From Bacillus velezensis (lineage in GTDB: Bacteria > Bacillota > Bacilli > Bacillales > Bacillaceae): DNA of 64,000 nucleotides. Positions 25,047 to 33,371 of the stretch are shown piece by piece; positions within the stretch are counted from its first letter, which is position 1; every line of letters starts with the position of its first letter. Location of the stretch: assembly GCF_001461825.1 (NCBI RefSeq), contig NZ_LLZC01000004.1, forward strand, positions 1-64,000, in the 5' to 3' direction. The notes under the pieces were generated by a model. It made no database searches and was not told where the DNA came from. It saw only the letters and a list, made by a program, of their open reading frames with translations. The translations under genes and the position numbers were made by a program.

Positions 25047-26282
25047 ATGAAAAGAGTTGTGATCACCGGAATGGGAGTGATTTCACCTCTCGGCAATGAT
25101 GTGCATACATTTTGGAAACACCTGACGGAAGGAAAATCGGGAATCTCTTTCATCGATTCGTTTGATGTCTCCGATTCAAAGACAAAAATAGCCGGCACCG
25201 TCCGTGATTTTGACGCAGAAGAAAGATGGGGCAGAAAAGAAGCGAGACGGCTTGACCGTTTCAGCCAGTTTGCTTTAGCGGCAGCGGAACAGGCGCTTGA
25301 AAGCTCCGGGATTCAGCTCGATCAGATTGACCGTGAACGCCTCGGCGTGTACGTCGGCTCGGGAATCGGCGGCATCACGACTTTGATTGATAACGTTCAT
25401 ACTTTAAATGAACGGGGAGCGCGAAAAGTGAGCCCGAGCCTTGTCCCCATGATGATCTCAAACGCGGCCGCCGCTCAAATCAGCATCAGATTAGGCGCGC
25501 TCGGCCCCTCACTTTCTCCCGTCACCGCGTGTTCCATCGGCAATACGTCGATCGGGGAAGCTTTCAACGCCATTCGGAATGATGACGCAGATATCATGTT
25601 TGCCGGGGGAGCGGAAGCGGCGATTACGAATTTGTCATTAGCCAGCTTCGGCAATGCCCACGCGCTGTCAGCGAGAAACGAAGACCCCGCCGCGGCAAGC
25701 CGGCCGTTTGACGCGGATCGCGATGGGTTTGTCATGAGTGAAGGCGCGGGCATCTTAGTATTGGAATCATTGGATAGCGCAATCGGCAGAAACGCCCCGA
25801 TCCTCTGTGAGGTGCTCGGCTACGGCGCAAGCTCTGACGCCTATCATATGGTAGCCTCCCATCCGGAAGGAACGGGCGCATACCTGGCGATGAAAAACGC
25901 TTTGAAAAAGGCGAACGTTTCAGCGGAAGACATTGATGTCGTAAGCGCTCATGCGACAAGCACAAAAGCCGGAGATCTTTCTGAAACATTGGCCATCAAG
26001 ACATTATTCGGGGAGCTTGCCTATGACATTCCGGTTACGGCCAACAAATCAATGCTCGGCCACATGCTTGGCGCGGCAGGCGGCGTTGAAGCCATCGCTC
26101 TGACAGAAAGCCTGAGACACGGCATCATTCCGCCGACGATCAATCTGCAGCACCCTGATTCGGCATGTGATTTGGACTATGTAGCAGACGGACCCCGCCA
26201 GCAATCGTTAACGATCGGCCTTTCCAACTCATTCGGCTTTGGGGGGCATAATTCGGCGATCGTGCTGAAGAAATATGAATAG
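25047..26282 (+). CDS. Beta-ketoacyl-ACP synthase II homologue (second FabF)
   Basis: This 411-residue condensing enzyme has the thiolase fold with active-site Cys162 (TACSIGN), His302 (AHATSTKAGD), Lys334 (NKSM) and His339 (GHMLGAAGG). In housekeeping FabF the second block reads GTST-x-x-NDK-x-ET; here it is ATSTKAGDLSET, so it is a divergent paralogue, not the primary FabF. AAGGAGG is 7 nt from ATG 25047, a better start than ATG 25041. No acyl carrier protein or ketoreductase gene is adjacent. It could serve an alternative fatty-acid or secondary-metabolite step under the divergent MmyB-type regulator. Confidence 0.82.
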   Translation: MKRVVITGMGVISPLGNDVHTFWKHLTEGKSGISFIDSFDVSDSKTKIAGTVRDFDAEERWGRKEARRLDRFSQFALAAAEQALESSGIQLDQIDRERLGVYVGSGIGGITTLIDNVHTLNERGARKVSPSLVPMMISNAAAAQISIRLGALGPSLSPVTACSIGNTSIGEAFNAIRNDDADIMFAGGAEAAITNLSLASFGNAHALSARNEDPAAASRPFDADRDGFVMSEGAGILVLESLDSAIGRNAPILCEVLGYGASSDAYHMVASHPEGTGAYLAMKNALKKANVSAEDIDVVSAHATSTKAGDLSETLAIKTLFGELAYDIPVTANKSMLGHMLGAAGGVEAIALTESLRHGIIPPTINLQHPDSACDLDYVADGPRQQSLTIGLSNSFGFGGHNSAIVLKKYE

Positions 26283-26290
26283 CGGGCATC

Positions 26291-26323
26291 AAAAAAAGGA
26301 GTGAATCATTTCACTCCTTTTTT
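26291..26323. terminator. Bidirectional terminator
   Basis: AAAAAGGAGTGA pairs with TCACTCCTTTTT around ATCATT, between the converging FabF-like and ydgK genes. Confidence 0.92.
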
Positions 26324-27522
26324 GCTTTCTCCGGTTTTGTTGTTAAGGCGAAAAAAGCGATGGAACCGATAACGGATGTCGTGAACATTATTGCCCCCAT
26401 CGGCACGGCCGTCGCTTCATTCATCCCCACAAGCGGCGACACGATGGAACCGAGAAGAAGCGGAAGCATGCCGAGCAGTGCGCTTGCGCTTCCCGCGCGG
26501 TGTCCCTGCTTTTCCATCGCCAATGTAAAGGTGCTTGTCAGCGTCATGCCGATCGTAATCATATAAATAAAAATGGAAATCACCAGTGCCGCCAGCGGCC
26601 CGTGAATGATTGTCATGACGAGCAGAACGGCAGTCGCCGTCATCGCTGTAATCACGCCGATTCTCAGCAGGCTTTTTTCGTGAATGATCCCGCCGAAACG
26701 CCCGATGATAAAGCTTCCGGTAATGATCGCCAGACCGTTTATGCCGAATAAAACACTGAATACCTGAGGCGTTACTCCGTAAATATCCTGATACACGAAA
26801 GGCGTTCCGGAGACATACGCAAAGCTCCCGCCGTGAATAAAACCGACCGTCAGCGCATAGCCGATAAATGACCGATCCTTCAGCAGGCTTCCCATTGTCC
26901 GCACGGAATTTCCGATGGAGCTCGGAATCCGCTTTTCCGGCGGCAGGGTTTCTGTCAGCTTGAGCGCAATGATGATTACAAGCAAAAAACCGATAAACGT
27001 TAAAAAGAGAAAAATCGTATGCCATGATGCAAACGGAAGCAGTAAAATCGCGCCTCCCGTCATCGGCGCCACCATCGGCGCGACGGCGGTAATGACCATC
27101 AGCAGCGAGAAAAATTTAGAAAGCTCTCTTCCCGTAAACACATCTCTGACGATTGCACGGGATAAAACGAGTCCTGCCGAAGCGGTGAACCCTTGAAGAA
27201 AACGGGCAATCACTAGTGTTGCAATGTTCGGTGCAAGTGCGCAAAACAGAGAAAACAACGCAAATAAAAAAATACATAGTAATAACGGTTTTCTTCTTCC
27301 CTTCGCGTCACTTAACGGGCCGACAACAACCTGTCCGATTGTCAGCCCGATCAGACATGCGGTTAAACTGAGCTGGACAAGCGATGCGCGGGCGCTTAAA
27401 TCTTCAGCGATTTCAGGGAAACTCGGCAGATACATATCTATATTGAGCGGCCCCAGTATCGCAAGCATGCCGAGAAGAAAAGCAAGCGCAAGCCGCTCCT
27501 TACCGGTCGGATTATGCAGCAT
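26311..27522 (-). CDS. ydgK: Bcr/CflA-family drug exporter YdgK (MFS)
   Basis: This 403-residue, twelve-helix MFS protein has the Bcr/CflA signature ILGPLNIDMYLPSFPEIAEDL in helix 1, GPLSDAKGRRKPLL after helix 2 and RAIVRDVFTG in helix 5. It resembles B. subtilis YdgK. Substrates of this group include bicyclomycin, chloramphenicol and sulfonamides; the natural one here is unknown. GGTGGGAACGAT precedes the ATG. Confidence 0.85.
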   Translation of the reverse strand: MLHNPTGKERLALAFLLGMLAILGPLNIDMYLPSFPEIAEDLSARASLVQLSLTACLIGLTIGQVVVGPLSDAKGRRKPLLLCIFLFALFSLFCALAPNIATLVIARFLQGFTASAGLVLSRAIVRDVFTGRELSKFFSLLMVITAVAPMVAPMTGGAILLLPFASWHTIFLFLTFIGFLLVIIIALKLTETLPPEKRIPSSIGNSVRTMGSLLKDRSFIGYALTVGFIHGGSFAYVSGTPFVYQDIYGVTPQVFSVLFGINGLAIITGSFIIGRFGGIIHEKSLLRIGVITAMTATAVLLVMTIIHGPLAALVISIFIYMITIGMTLTSTFTLAMEKQGHRAGSASALLGMLPLLLGSIVSPLVGMNEATAVPMGAIMFTTSVIGSIAFFALTTKPEKAKKE

Positions 27523-27613
27523 ATCGTTCCCACCTTTCCTTTGTCAATCTCTCAAAACATTTGTATATTGTATCATAATTTTTTCTTTATTTTTAAAAGT
27601 TTTCAAAGGGCAC

Positions 27614-27644
27614 AAAAAAACCAAGGGCTGTAACAGCCCTTGGT
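27614..27644 (-). terminator. Terminator of gldA
   Basis: ACCAAGGGCTG pairs with CAGCCCTTGGT around TAA, with seven T on the minus strand. Confidence 0.92.
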
Positions 27645-27667
27645 TCCGGGTCACGCGGTAAAAGGTT

Positions 27668-28777
27668 TTACGCGTGTTTTTCTTTAAATGCTTTTGCGTA
27701 TTGATCAGCCGCTATAATGGCATCCGCCACGTCGTCAGCCGTCACGTCAAAAGCGGCATGAATCGTTTCTTCTTCAATCGTCGCGGCTTCTGCCACTTTC
27801 ATAATGTCCTCTTTAGATGCGTCTTTCAATTTGATGTCTTCAAGTGTGACAGGCAGCCCCAAGCTGATATAAAACGCGATATACCGCTCAATTTCCTCAA
27901 GCGAACGTTTTTCCAGCGCCAATTGAACGAGCGTGCCGAATGCCACTTTTTCACCGTGGGTCAAGTGATGGATTTCACCTTCAAGCGCGGTAAATCCGTT
28001 ATGAATGGCATGTGCCGCAGCTAAGCCGCCGCTTTCAAATCCCAGTCCGCTCAGAAGTGTATTGGCTTCAACCACCGCTTCCAATGCGGGCGTAACGGCT
28101 TTCGCTTTCACAGACTCATAAGCGAGACGGCCGTATTTGAATAACACCGCTTCACATTTTTCCGCGATAGCTTCTCCGGCGATGGTAGGAATTCCGCCTG
28201 CCATCGTTTTACCGCCATTGGCGATGACACTGCGCGCCTCTATCCACGTCGCCATCGCATCGGCAATCCCTGATGCTAAAAAGCGCGGCGGAGCTTCCGC
28301 GACGATTTTCGTATCGACCAGAACCAAGTCAGGATTCTTATGATAGAAACGATAGTTTTCGAACGCGCCTTGTTCAGAATATACGACAGACAGCCCGCTT
28401 GTCGGAGCATCCGTTGAAGCGGCCGTCGGCACGATAACGGTGTAGCCGTTTATTTCATCTGATACGGCTTTGGCGGTATCAAGCGTTTTACCGCCGCCGA
28501 CTCCGATGACAATAGTCGCGCCTGCTTTTTCTGCGATGCCGGCAATTCTTTTCATTTCTTCCTGGGAGGCTTCGCCGTTGAAAACCGCCTCTTCAGAAGA
28601 AATATTGCTTTTCTTTAATTCAGCCGTCACCTTGTGGCCCGCGATATCCCATACGGTTTTGTCCGCAATGACGACGGCTTTTTCACCAACGCCCTCCAGA
28701 TGTCCGCCGATCGTTTCAATGGCGTTTTTTCCCTGCACGTATTTGGCCGGACTGATAAAAATTCGTTCCAATGTCAT
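27668..28777 (-). CDS. gldA: Glycerol dehydrogenase GldA (iron/zinc-containing, NAD-dependent)
   Basis: This 369-residue cytosolic enzyme oxidises glycerol to dihydroxyacetone with NAD. It shows the nucleotide loop [14 protein letters not shown] (near residue 92) and [10 protein letters not shown]. The metal ligands are an Asp in [11 protein letters not shown] (near 171), a His in [10 protein letters not shown] (near 254) and a His in [12 protein letters not shown] (near 272). Alternative starts are ATG 28780 and ATG 28801. I chose 28777 because the protein then begins [16 protein letters not shown], like the geobacilli enzymes. It is monocistronic. Confidence 0.9.
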   Translation of the reverse strand: MTLERIFISPAKYVQGKNAIETIGGHLEGVGEKAVVIADKTVWDIAGHKVTAELKKSNISSEEAVFNGEASQEEMKRIAGIAEKAGATIVIGVGGGKTLDTAKAVSDEINGYTVIVPTAASTDAPTSGLSVVYSEQGAFENYRFYHKNPDLVLVDTKIVAEAPPRFLASGIADAMATWIEARSVIANGGKTMAGGIPTIAGEAIAEKCEAVLFKYGRLAYESVKAKAVTPALEAVVEANTLLSGLGFESGGLAAAHAIHNGFTALEGEIHHLTHGEKVAFGTLVQLALEKRSLEEIERYIAFYISLGLPVTLEDIKLKDASKEDIMKVAEAATIEEETIHAAFDVTADDVADAIIAADQYAKAFKEKHA

Positions 28778-28910
28778 CATCCCTTCTTCGTTGTCTTTCA
28801 TTACATTTCTCTTATTGATAGAGCAGAAATGAAAACTCTTCTGATATAATTCCTCGTTTTAACTTGATTTAAACCTCATATACACTGCAGAAAAATCAAT
28901 TTTCACGGCA

Positions 28911-28939
28911 TTGACAAGATGTGAAGGTGTCTATATAAT
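28911..28939 (+). promoter_or_regulatory. Consensus sigma-A promoter of the YitT-family gene
   Basis: TTGACA (28911-28916), a 17-bp spacer and TATAAT (28934-28939) form a perfect consensus promoter, yet the start codon is about 138 nt downstream of the expected transcription start. Confidence 0.85.
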
Positions 28940-28945
28940 CTTCGA

Positions 28946-29083
28946 TATTGAAGCTGATCATTCTTTACTGAATGAACAAACGAGATTGTGAATGATTCGT
29001 CTTAAAAATTATTTAGTTCTGCTGGATAATTTTTGAGGCGTTTTTGTTTTTTATATATTTTTGACTGCAGAGGAGGTTTGCAC
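28946..29083 (+). promoter_or_regulatory. Structured 5' leader of the YitT-family gene, possible cis-regulatory RNA
   Basis: TCATTC (28958-28963) can pair either with GAATGA at 28970-28975 or with GAATGA at 28990-28995, two mutually exclusive hairpins. AAAAATTAT (29004-29012) pairs with ATAATTTTT (29026-29034), followed by GAGGCGTTTTTG. The strength of the promoter and the competing stems suggest conditional expression, but no known riboswitch class is recognisable to me. Confidence 0.35.
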
Positions 29084-29941
29084 ATGAAGAACATTTGCAA
29101 GGATATACTGATGATTATGGCCGGAGCCTTTCTTATTGCGGCGTCCGTGGAATTTTTCGTCATCCCGAATCATTTAGGGGACGGCAGCACCGTGGGAATC
29201 GCTCTCGTGTTATATTATCTTTTCCATATACCTGCAAGTATTACGACTCTGGTTGTAAATTTGATTTTTATCGGGCTGGCTTATAAATTTTTAACAAAAA
29301 AAACGATTTTATACACGATACTCGGTACGGGGATGACTTCTGTTTTTCTCAGCGTCGTCAGCTTTATTCCGTTCGGCGTGCACGACATGGTGCTCGGGAT
29401 TGTATTCGGCGCTCTGCTGATGGGAGCGGGGCTGGCATTGATCTTTATCGCTGACGGATCTACCGGCGGGACCACGCTTTTGGCGTATTTATTGAATTAC
29501 ACAAAGGGCTTTAACATCTCGAAAAGCATGTTTTATATGGATTGTGTCATCATTTTCGCATCCGTTTTAGCGATCGGCATCAATCACATGCTGTATACGT
29601 TTATATTCGTATATCTGTGCGCCAAAATCGTCGATATTGTCATTGAGGGTTTCCATAATAAAAAAGCCCTCACCATTATGTCTGACCAATACGAAGAAAT
29701 CGCCAAAGCCATCACCTCTGAGTACGGCAACGCGGCGACGATTTTTTACGGATACGGGTATTACGGCAGCAAAGACAAGCGCATTATCTATGTCGTCATT
29801 AAAAAGAACGAATTGCTGAAAATCAAAAAACATGTTCAAAAAATTGACCCGAAATCATTTATCGTTATTCATGAAGTAAAAGAAGCTGTCGGAGGGCAAT
29901 TCGGGTTTACAAACCTGCCCGCCGCCGCAAATGAAAAATAA
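29084..29941 (+). CDS. YitT-family membrane protein (DUF161 + DUF2179), YdeO-like
   Basis: This 285-residue protein has six predicted helices (residues about 8-205) with the YitT-family motifs VIPNHLGDGSTVGIAL and DGSTGGTTLLAYLL. A C-terminal cytosolic DUF2179 domain follows (about 210-280, with KRIIYVVIKKNELLKIK). It resembles B. subtilis YdeO and paralogues; the transported substance is unknown. GGAGG lies 7 nt before ATG 29084, so the longer frame from 29033 is rejected. Confidence 0.8.
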   Translation: MKNICKDILMIMAGAFLIAASVEFFVIPNHLGDGSTVGIALVLYYLFHIPASITTLVVNLIFIGLAYKFLTKKTILYTILGTGMTSVFLSVVSFIPFGVHDMVLGIVFGALLMGAGLALIFIADGSTGGTTLLAYLLNYTKGFNISKSMFYMDCVIIFASVLAIGINHMLYTFIFVYLCAKIVDIVIEGFHNKKALTIMSDQYEEIAKAITSEYGNAATIFYGYGYYGSKDKRIIYVVIKKNELLKIKKHVQKIDPKSFIVIHEVKEAVGGQFGFTNLPAAANEK

Positions 29942-29943
29942 CC

Positions 29944-29972
29944 GCCTGCAGTGTATAGCTGCAGGCTTTTTT
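29944..29972 (+). terminator. Terminator of the YitT-family gene
   Basis: GCCTGCAG pairs with CTGCAGGC and is followed by seven T. Confidence 0.92.
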
Positions 29973-30056
29973 TATTCGGCTCTTCCCCGCTCAAAGGTTT
30001 TTACATCTTTCAATCGAAGTAGTAAATGAAACCTTTTTGATGGAGGAACATAAAAA

Positions 30057-30584
30057 ATGAATATCAAAACTGACAGGCTCGTCATTCGGACATTTGAACC
30101 GGAAGATTGGCAGGATGTCTATGCGTACACATCAAATCCGAATGTCATGAAATATATACCAGAGGGTGTCTTTACCGAAGATGATGCCAGGAAATTCGTT
30201 ACTGAAAACAGCGGTGAACATGCCGGGAAGTTTCCCGTTTTATTGAAGGATGAGAAAACGGTCATTGGCCACATTGCTTTTTTTCAGTATTTTGGCGATC
30301 ATACGTATGAAATCGGCTGGGTGTTTCACCCGGAATATCAGGGCAAAGGATATGCTTCAGAGGCGGCGCGCGCCGTGCTGGCATTCGGGTTTAACAAGAT
30401 GAAATTACACCGGATCATTGCGACATGTCAGCCGGAAAACACGGCTTCGCACCGGGTGATGGAAAAGATCGGGATGAGACGGGAAGGCTTTTTTAAAAAA
30501 TGCATCCCCCATGATAATGAATGGTGGGATGAATATTATTATGCCGTTTTAGAAGAAGAGTGGGAAGTCTCCAATCTGGAATAA
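30057..30584 (+). CDS. GNAT acetyltransferase, RimJ/RimL type
   Basis: This 175-residue enzyme belongs to the RimJ/RimL group of GNAT N-acetyltransferases, which modify ribosomal-protein N-termini or small amines. It begins with the typical TDRLVIRTFEPEDW. EIGWVFHPEYQGKGYASEAARAVL holds the acetyl-CoA loop (QGKGYA), and ENTASHRVMEKIGMRREG is the closing motif. Bacillus genomes carry several close paralogues (YjcK, YoaA, YdaF), so I give no symbol. Confidence 0.82.
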   Translation: MNIKTDRLVIRTFEPEDWQDVYAYTSNPNVMKYIPEGVFTEDDARKFVTENSGEHAGKFPVLLKDEKTVIGHIAFFQYFGDHTYEIGWVFHPEYQGKGYASEAARAVLAFGFNKMKLHRIIATCQPENTASHRVMEKIGMRREGFFKKCIPHDNEWWDEYYYAVLEEEWEVSNLE

Positions 30585-30599
30585 AAAGGCTTATACCCT

Positions 30600-30629
30600 T
30601 TGCTTTTACAGATAAGTGTGTGCTACACT
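30600..30629 (+). promoter_or_regulatory. vmlR promoter
   Basis: TTGCTT (30600-30605), an 18-bp spacer and TACACT (30624-30629), with a TGC extension before the -10, lie 35 bp upstream of the leader peptide frame. Confidence 0.65.
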
Positions 30630-30664
30630 GTTTGTAACAAATACGAAGGGATGATGGGTGGACA

Positions 30665-30831
30665 ATGATTAACTAATCTTATTTTGACCGTTTGAAATCA
30701 AATATTTCAAATCAGAAAAAATAGGATTAGTCTGCCCATTTTCTATACGATACGAAAGCTATGTGAAAATAGCTTATTTGATCATGCACAGGTACGGCTA
30801 ATCCTTCCAAATCAATTGGGAGGATTTTTTT
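30665..30831 (+). promoter_or_regulatory. vmlR attenuator: leader peptide MIN, antiterminator and terminator
   Basis: A four-codon frame ATG ATT AAC TAA (30665-30676) is preceded by GGGTGG. AACTAATC-TTATTTT (30671-30685) can pair with AAAATA-GGATTAGT (30717-30731). AGGATTAG (30723-30730) can alternatively pair with CTAATCCT (30798-30805), which is part of the terminator stem AATCCTTCCAA/TTGGGAGGATT (30800-30826) followed by T. A ribosome stalled on the leader would block the first pairing and allow antitermination, so antibiotics that stall ribosomes should induce vmlR. Attenuation of B. subtilis vmlR is known; the pairings are read here directly. Confidence 0.85.
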
Positions 30832-30860
30832 GTCCTCCCTTTAAAGCGAGGGATTGACAT

Positions 30861-32489
30861 ATGAAAGAAATGTTAAAAATAAGCGGCATCAGTTATGAAA
30901 TCAACAGCGTTCCCCTTTTTGAACAGATCAGCGCGAGCGTTCAGCAAGGTGACATCATCGGCGTTATCGGTAAAAACGGCGCCGGCAAATCGTTATTGCT
31001 GCAATTGATCTGCAATCAAAAAGCGCCGTCACAAGGACAGATTCAGATGATGCAAGATGTGAACATATATATGGTGGAACAAGAAACGGAAGCTTATGAT
31101 TCCGGCCATCCGGAGCCTGCGGAGGCAGCCTTGTTAGAAAAGTGGAACGTGCCCGCACGCGCCTTTTCGCAATTGAGCGGCGGAGAAAAACTGAAAGCCC
31201 GTCTTGCCAAAGGTTTCTCCTCCTCAAGCAGCCTTTTGTTATTAGATGAGCCGACGAACCACCTCGATCAGCACAGTTTAGAAATACTGCTGAATCAGAT
31301 CAAGAATTACAAAGGCACCATTATTTTCGTTTCGCATGATCGTGCTTTTATAGATGCAGCGGCGACAAAAATCTGGGCCATCGAAGGAAAGAAACTCATT
31401 GAACATAAAGGGAATTATTCAAGCTATATGGAGGTCCGCAAACAGAGAAGGCTGACACAGCAGCGGGAATATGAGAATCAGCAAAATATGATCAGACGGA
31501 TTGAAGCTCAAATGAACGAGCTGAGCGCCTGGTCGAAAAAAGCCCACGCCCAATCAACGAAAATAGAAGGCTTTAAAGAATACCATCGTGTAAAAGCAAA
31601 ACGCACGGACGCCCAGATTAAATCAAAGCAGAAGCGTCTTGAAAAAGAGCTTGAAAAAGTGAAAGCAGAACCGGTTGAAGCGGAGTATGAAGTCCGTTTT
31701 TCCATTGAGCACCGCAAAAAAGCGGGAAAGCGTTTTTTAGAAGTAAGGGATGTCACAAAGTCATATGACGGCCGAACGCTTTTCAAAAACGTGAATTTCA
31801 CTGTGATGCACGGTGAAAAGATCGCGATTACAGGCCCGAACGGCAGCGGGAAAACAACATTATTGAAGGTCATCCTCGGTCAGGAAAAAGCGCAGGGCGG
31901 CATATGGATATCTCCGTCTGCAAATGTCGGATATTTAACCCAGGAAGTATTCGACCTTCCGCTTGATAAAACCCCCGAACAGCTTTTTTACAAAGAAACG
32001 TTCGAAGCAAGGGGCAATGTGCAATCCCTCATGAAGCATTTAGGATTTACCGCAGCGCAATGGACGGAACCCATCGGCAAGATGAGCATGGGAGAGCGGG
32101 TCAAATGCAAACTGATGGCGTTTATTCTGGAGGAGAAAGATGTGCTGATTCTGGATGAGCCGACAAACCACCTTGATCTGCCGTCACGCGAGCAGCTTGA
32201 AGACACTTTGGCCCGATACGACGGAACGCTTATCATCGTATCTCATGATCGCTACTTTCTCGAAAAGACGACGGACATCCGGCTTGATATCTCAAATGGC
32301 AGCGTCCGAAAACAATGGAAAGAATCTCCCTCCGTCAGGGACGATGCTGAAGAACTGCGATTAAAGCTTGAAACCGAACGGCAGGAAGTCCTCGGAAAAC
32401 TCAGCTTCATGACTCCGGCTGATAAACAATATCGTGAGCTTGATCAAAAATTCAAAGAGCTGACGGAAGAAATCAAGAAATTGAAATGA
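30861..32489 (+). CDS. vmlR: ABC-F ribosome-protection ATPase VmlR
   Basis: This 542-residue soluble protein has two ATPase domains: Walker A GKNGAGKS near residue 37 with LSGGEK and LLLLDEPTNHLD, and Walker A GPNGSGKT near 327 with MSMGER and LILDEPTNHLD. A long charged helical P-site-tRNA-interaction linker (about 185-285) separates them, and there is no membrane domain. It matches B. subtilis VmlR, which dislodges lincosamides, streptogramin A and pleuromutilins from the ribosome. An elaborate attenuator precedes it. GAGGG lies before the ATG. Confidence 0.92.
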   Translation: MKEMLKISGISYEINSVPLFEQISASVQQGDIIGVIGKNGAGKSLLLQLICNQKAPSQGQIQMMQDVNIYMVEQETEAYDSGHPEPAEAALLEKWNVPARAFSQLSGGEKLKARLAKGFSSSSSLLLLDEPTNHLDQHSLEILLNQIKNYKGTIIFVSHDRAFIDAAATKIWAIEGKKLIEHKGNYSSYMEVRKQRRLTQQREYENQQNMIRRIEAQMNELSAWSKKAHAQSTKIEGFKEYHRVKAKRTDAQIKSKQKRLEKELEKVKAEPVEAEYEVRFSIEHRKKAGKRFLEVRDVTKSYDGRTLFKNVNFTVMHGEKIAITGPNGSGKTTLLKVILGQEKAQGGIWISPSANVGYLTQEVFDLPLDKTPEQLFYKETFEARGNVQSLMKHLGFTAAQWTEPIGKMSMGERVKCKLMAFILEEKDVLILDEPTNHLDLPSREQLEDTLARYDGTLIIVSHDRYFLEKTTDIRLDISNGSVRKQWKESPSVRDDAEELRLKLETERQEVLGKLSFMTPADKQYRELDQKFKELTEEIKKLK

Positions 32490-32496
32490 ATGTAAA

Positions 32497-32525
32497 AGCC
32501 CGTGATTGTCACGGGTTTTTTTTTT
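32497..32525 (+). terminator. Terminator of vmlR
   Basis: AGCCCGTGA pairs with TCACGGGTT, with a run of ten T. Confidence 0.9.
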
Positions 32526-32615
32526 GAAAGTTCACGTATCATGAAGAATAATTTCAAACTGATTTGTACAACCTACGTTCAGATTTATTATGAGCATGGT
32601 TCAGGGGGGCAAAGA

Positions 32616-33338
32616 ATGGCCAAACGCATCGGAATTACGGGAAACATTATGGCTGATCAATCCGGTCCTTTCCCGGGTTATAATCGGGCATATGTCAATA
32701 ATGATTATATTCAGTCTGTTTCTGAGGCCGGCGGTGTGCCGTTTATACTGCCGGTGATTCAAGAGACGGCGCTTGTAAAGGAACAGGTCTCTCATGTTGA
32801 CGGGATCATTCTGTCCGGCGGCCAGGACATAGACCCGCTGTTTTACGGCGAAGAACCTTTACAGGCTTTAAGAAAGACCTTTCCTGATCGGGACGCCTAC
32901 GAGAAGGAGCTGATTCTCACGGCGGTTGCTTTAGAAAAGCCGATTCTGGCCATCTGCCGGGGGATGCATATGTTAAACGTCACTTACGGGGGAACTTTAT
33001 ATCAGGATCTAACACACGCTTCGTTTGCTGACATTAAGCATGACCAAGAAAAAGACCCGCCGTTAAAAACCCATCATGTTTCCTTTGAAAAAGGGACACG
33101 TCTCCATTCTTTGTTTGGCGATTCAGCGCGGGTGAATTCATTCCATCACCAGATCATAAAAGAGACGGCGCCTTCGTTTAAAGCCGCGGCTTATGCGAAA
33201 GACGGGGCCATTGAAGCGATTGAACGGACGGGTGAATTATTTGTCGTCGGCGTGCAATGGCATCCCGAAATGCTGACAAAAAAACATGAAGACATGAAAA
33301 AGCTTTTTTCTCTTTTCATGAATGCGATCAGCACATAA
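32616..33338 (+). CDS. Class I glutamine amidotransferase-like peptidase C26 (PuuD-type gamma-glutamyl hydrolase)
   Basis: This 240-residue enzyme has the gamma-glutamyl-GABA hydrolase (PuuD) fold. The nucleophile Cys lies in LAICRGMHMLNV (near residue 114), the partner His-Glu in VGVQWHPEM (near 215), and ILSGGQDIDP in the oxyanion region. The family cleaves gamma-glutamyl amides, for example in polyamine degradation. AGGGGGG precedes ATG 32616. The frame is open back to 32502, but that part overlaps the vmlR terminator. Confidence 0.82.
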   Translation: MAKRIGITGNIMADQSGPFPGYNRAYVNNDYIQSVSEAGGVPFILPVIQETALVKEQVSHVDGIILSGGQDIDPLFYGEEPLQALRKTFPDRDAYEKELILTAVALEKPILAICRGMHMLNVTYGGTLYQDLTHASFADIKHDQEKDPPLKTHHVSFEKGTRLHSLFGDSARVNSFHHQIIKETAPSFKAAAYAKDGAIEAIERTGELFVVGVQWHPEMLTKKHEDMKKLFSLFMNAIST

Positions 33339-33368
33339 AAAAAGCAGATCATAACGATCTGCTTTTTC
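33337..33368. terminator. Bidirectional terminator (C26 gene / ydfJ)
   Basis: AAAAAGCAGATC pairs with GATCTGCTTTTT around ATAAC. Confidence 0.92.
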
Positions 33369-33371
33369 ATT

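Noticed and set aside
32502-32615. N-terminal extension of the C26 peptidase
   Set aside because: It would start inside the vmlR terminator; AGGGGGG fits ATG 32616 and family length.
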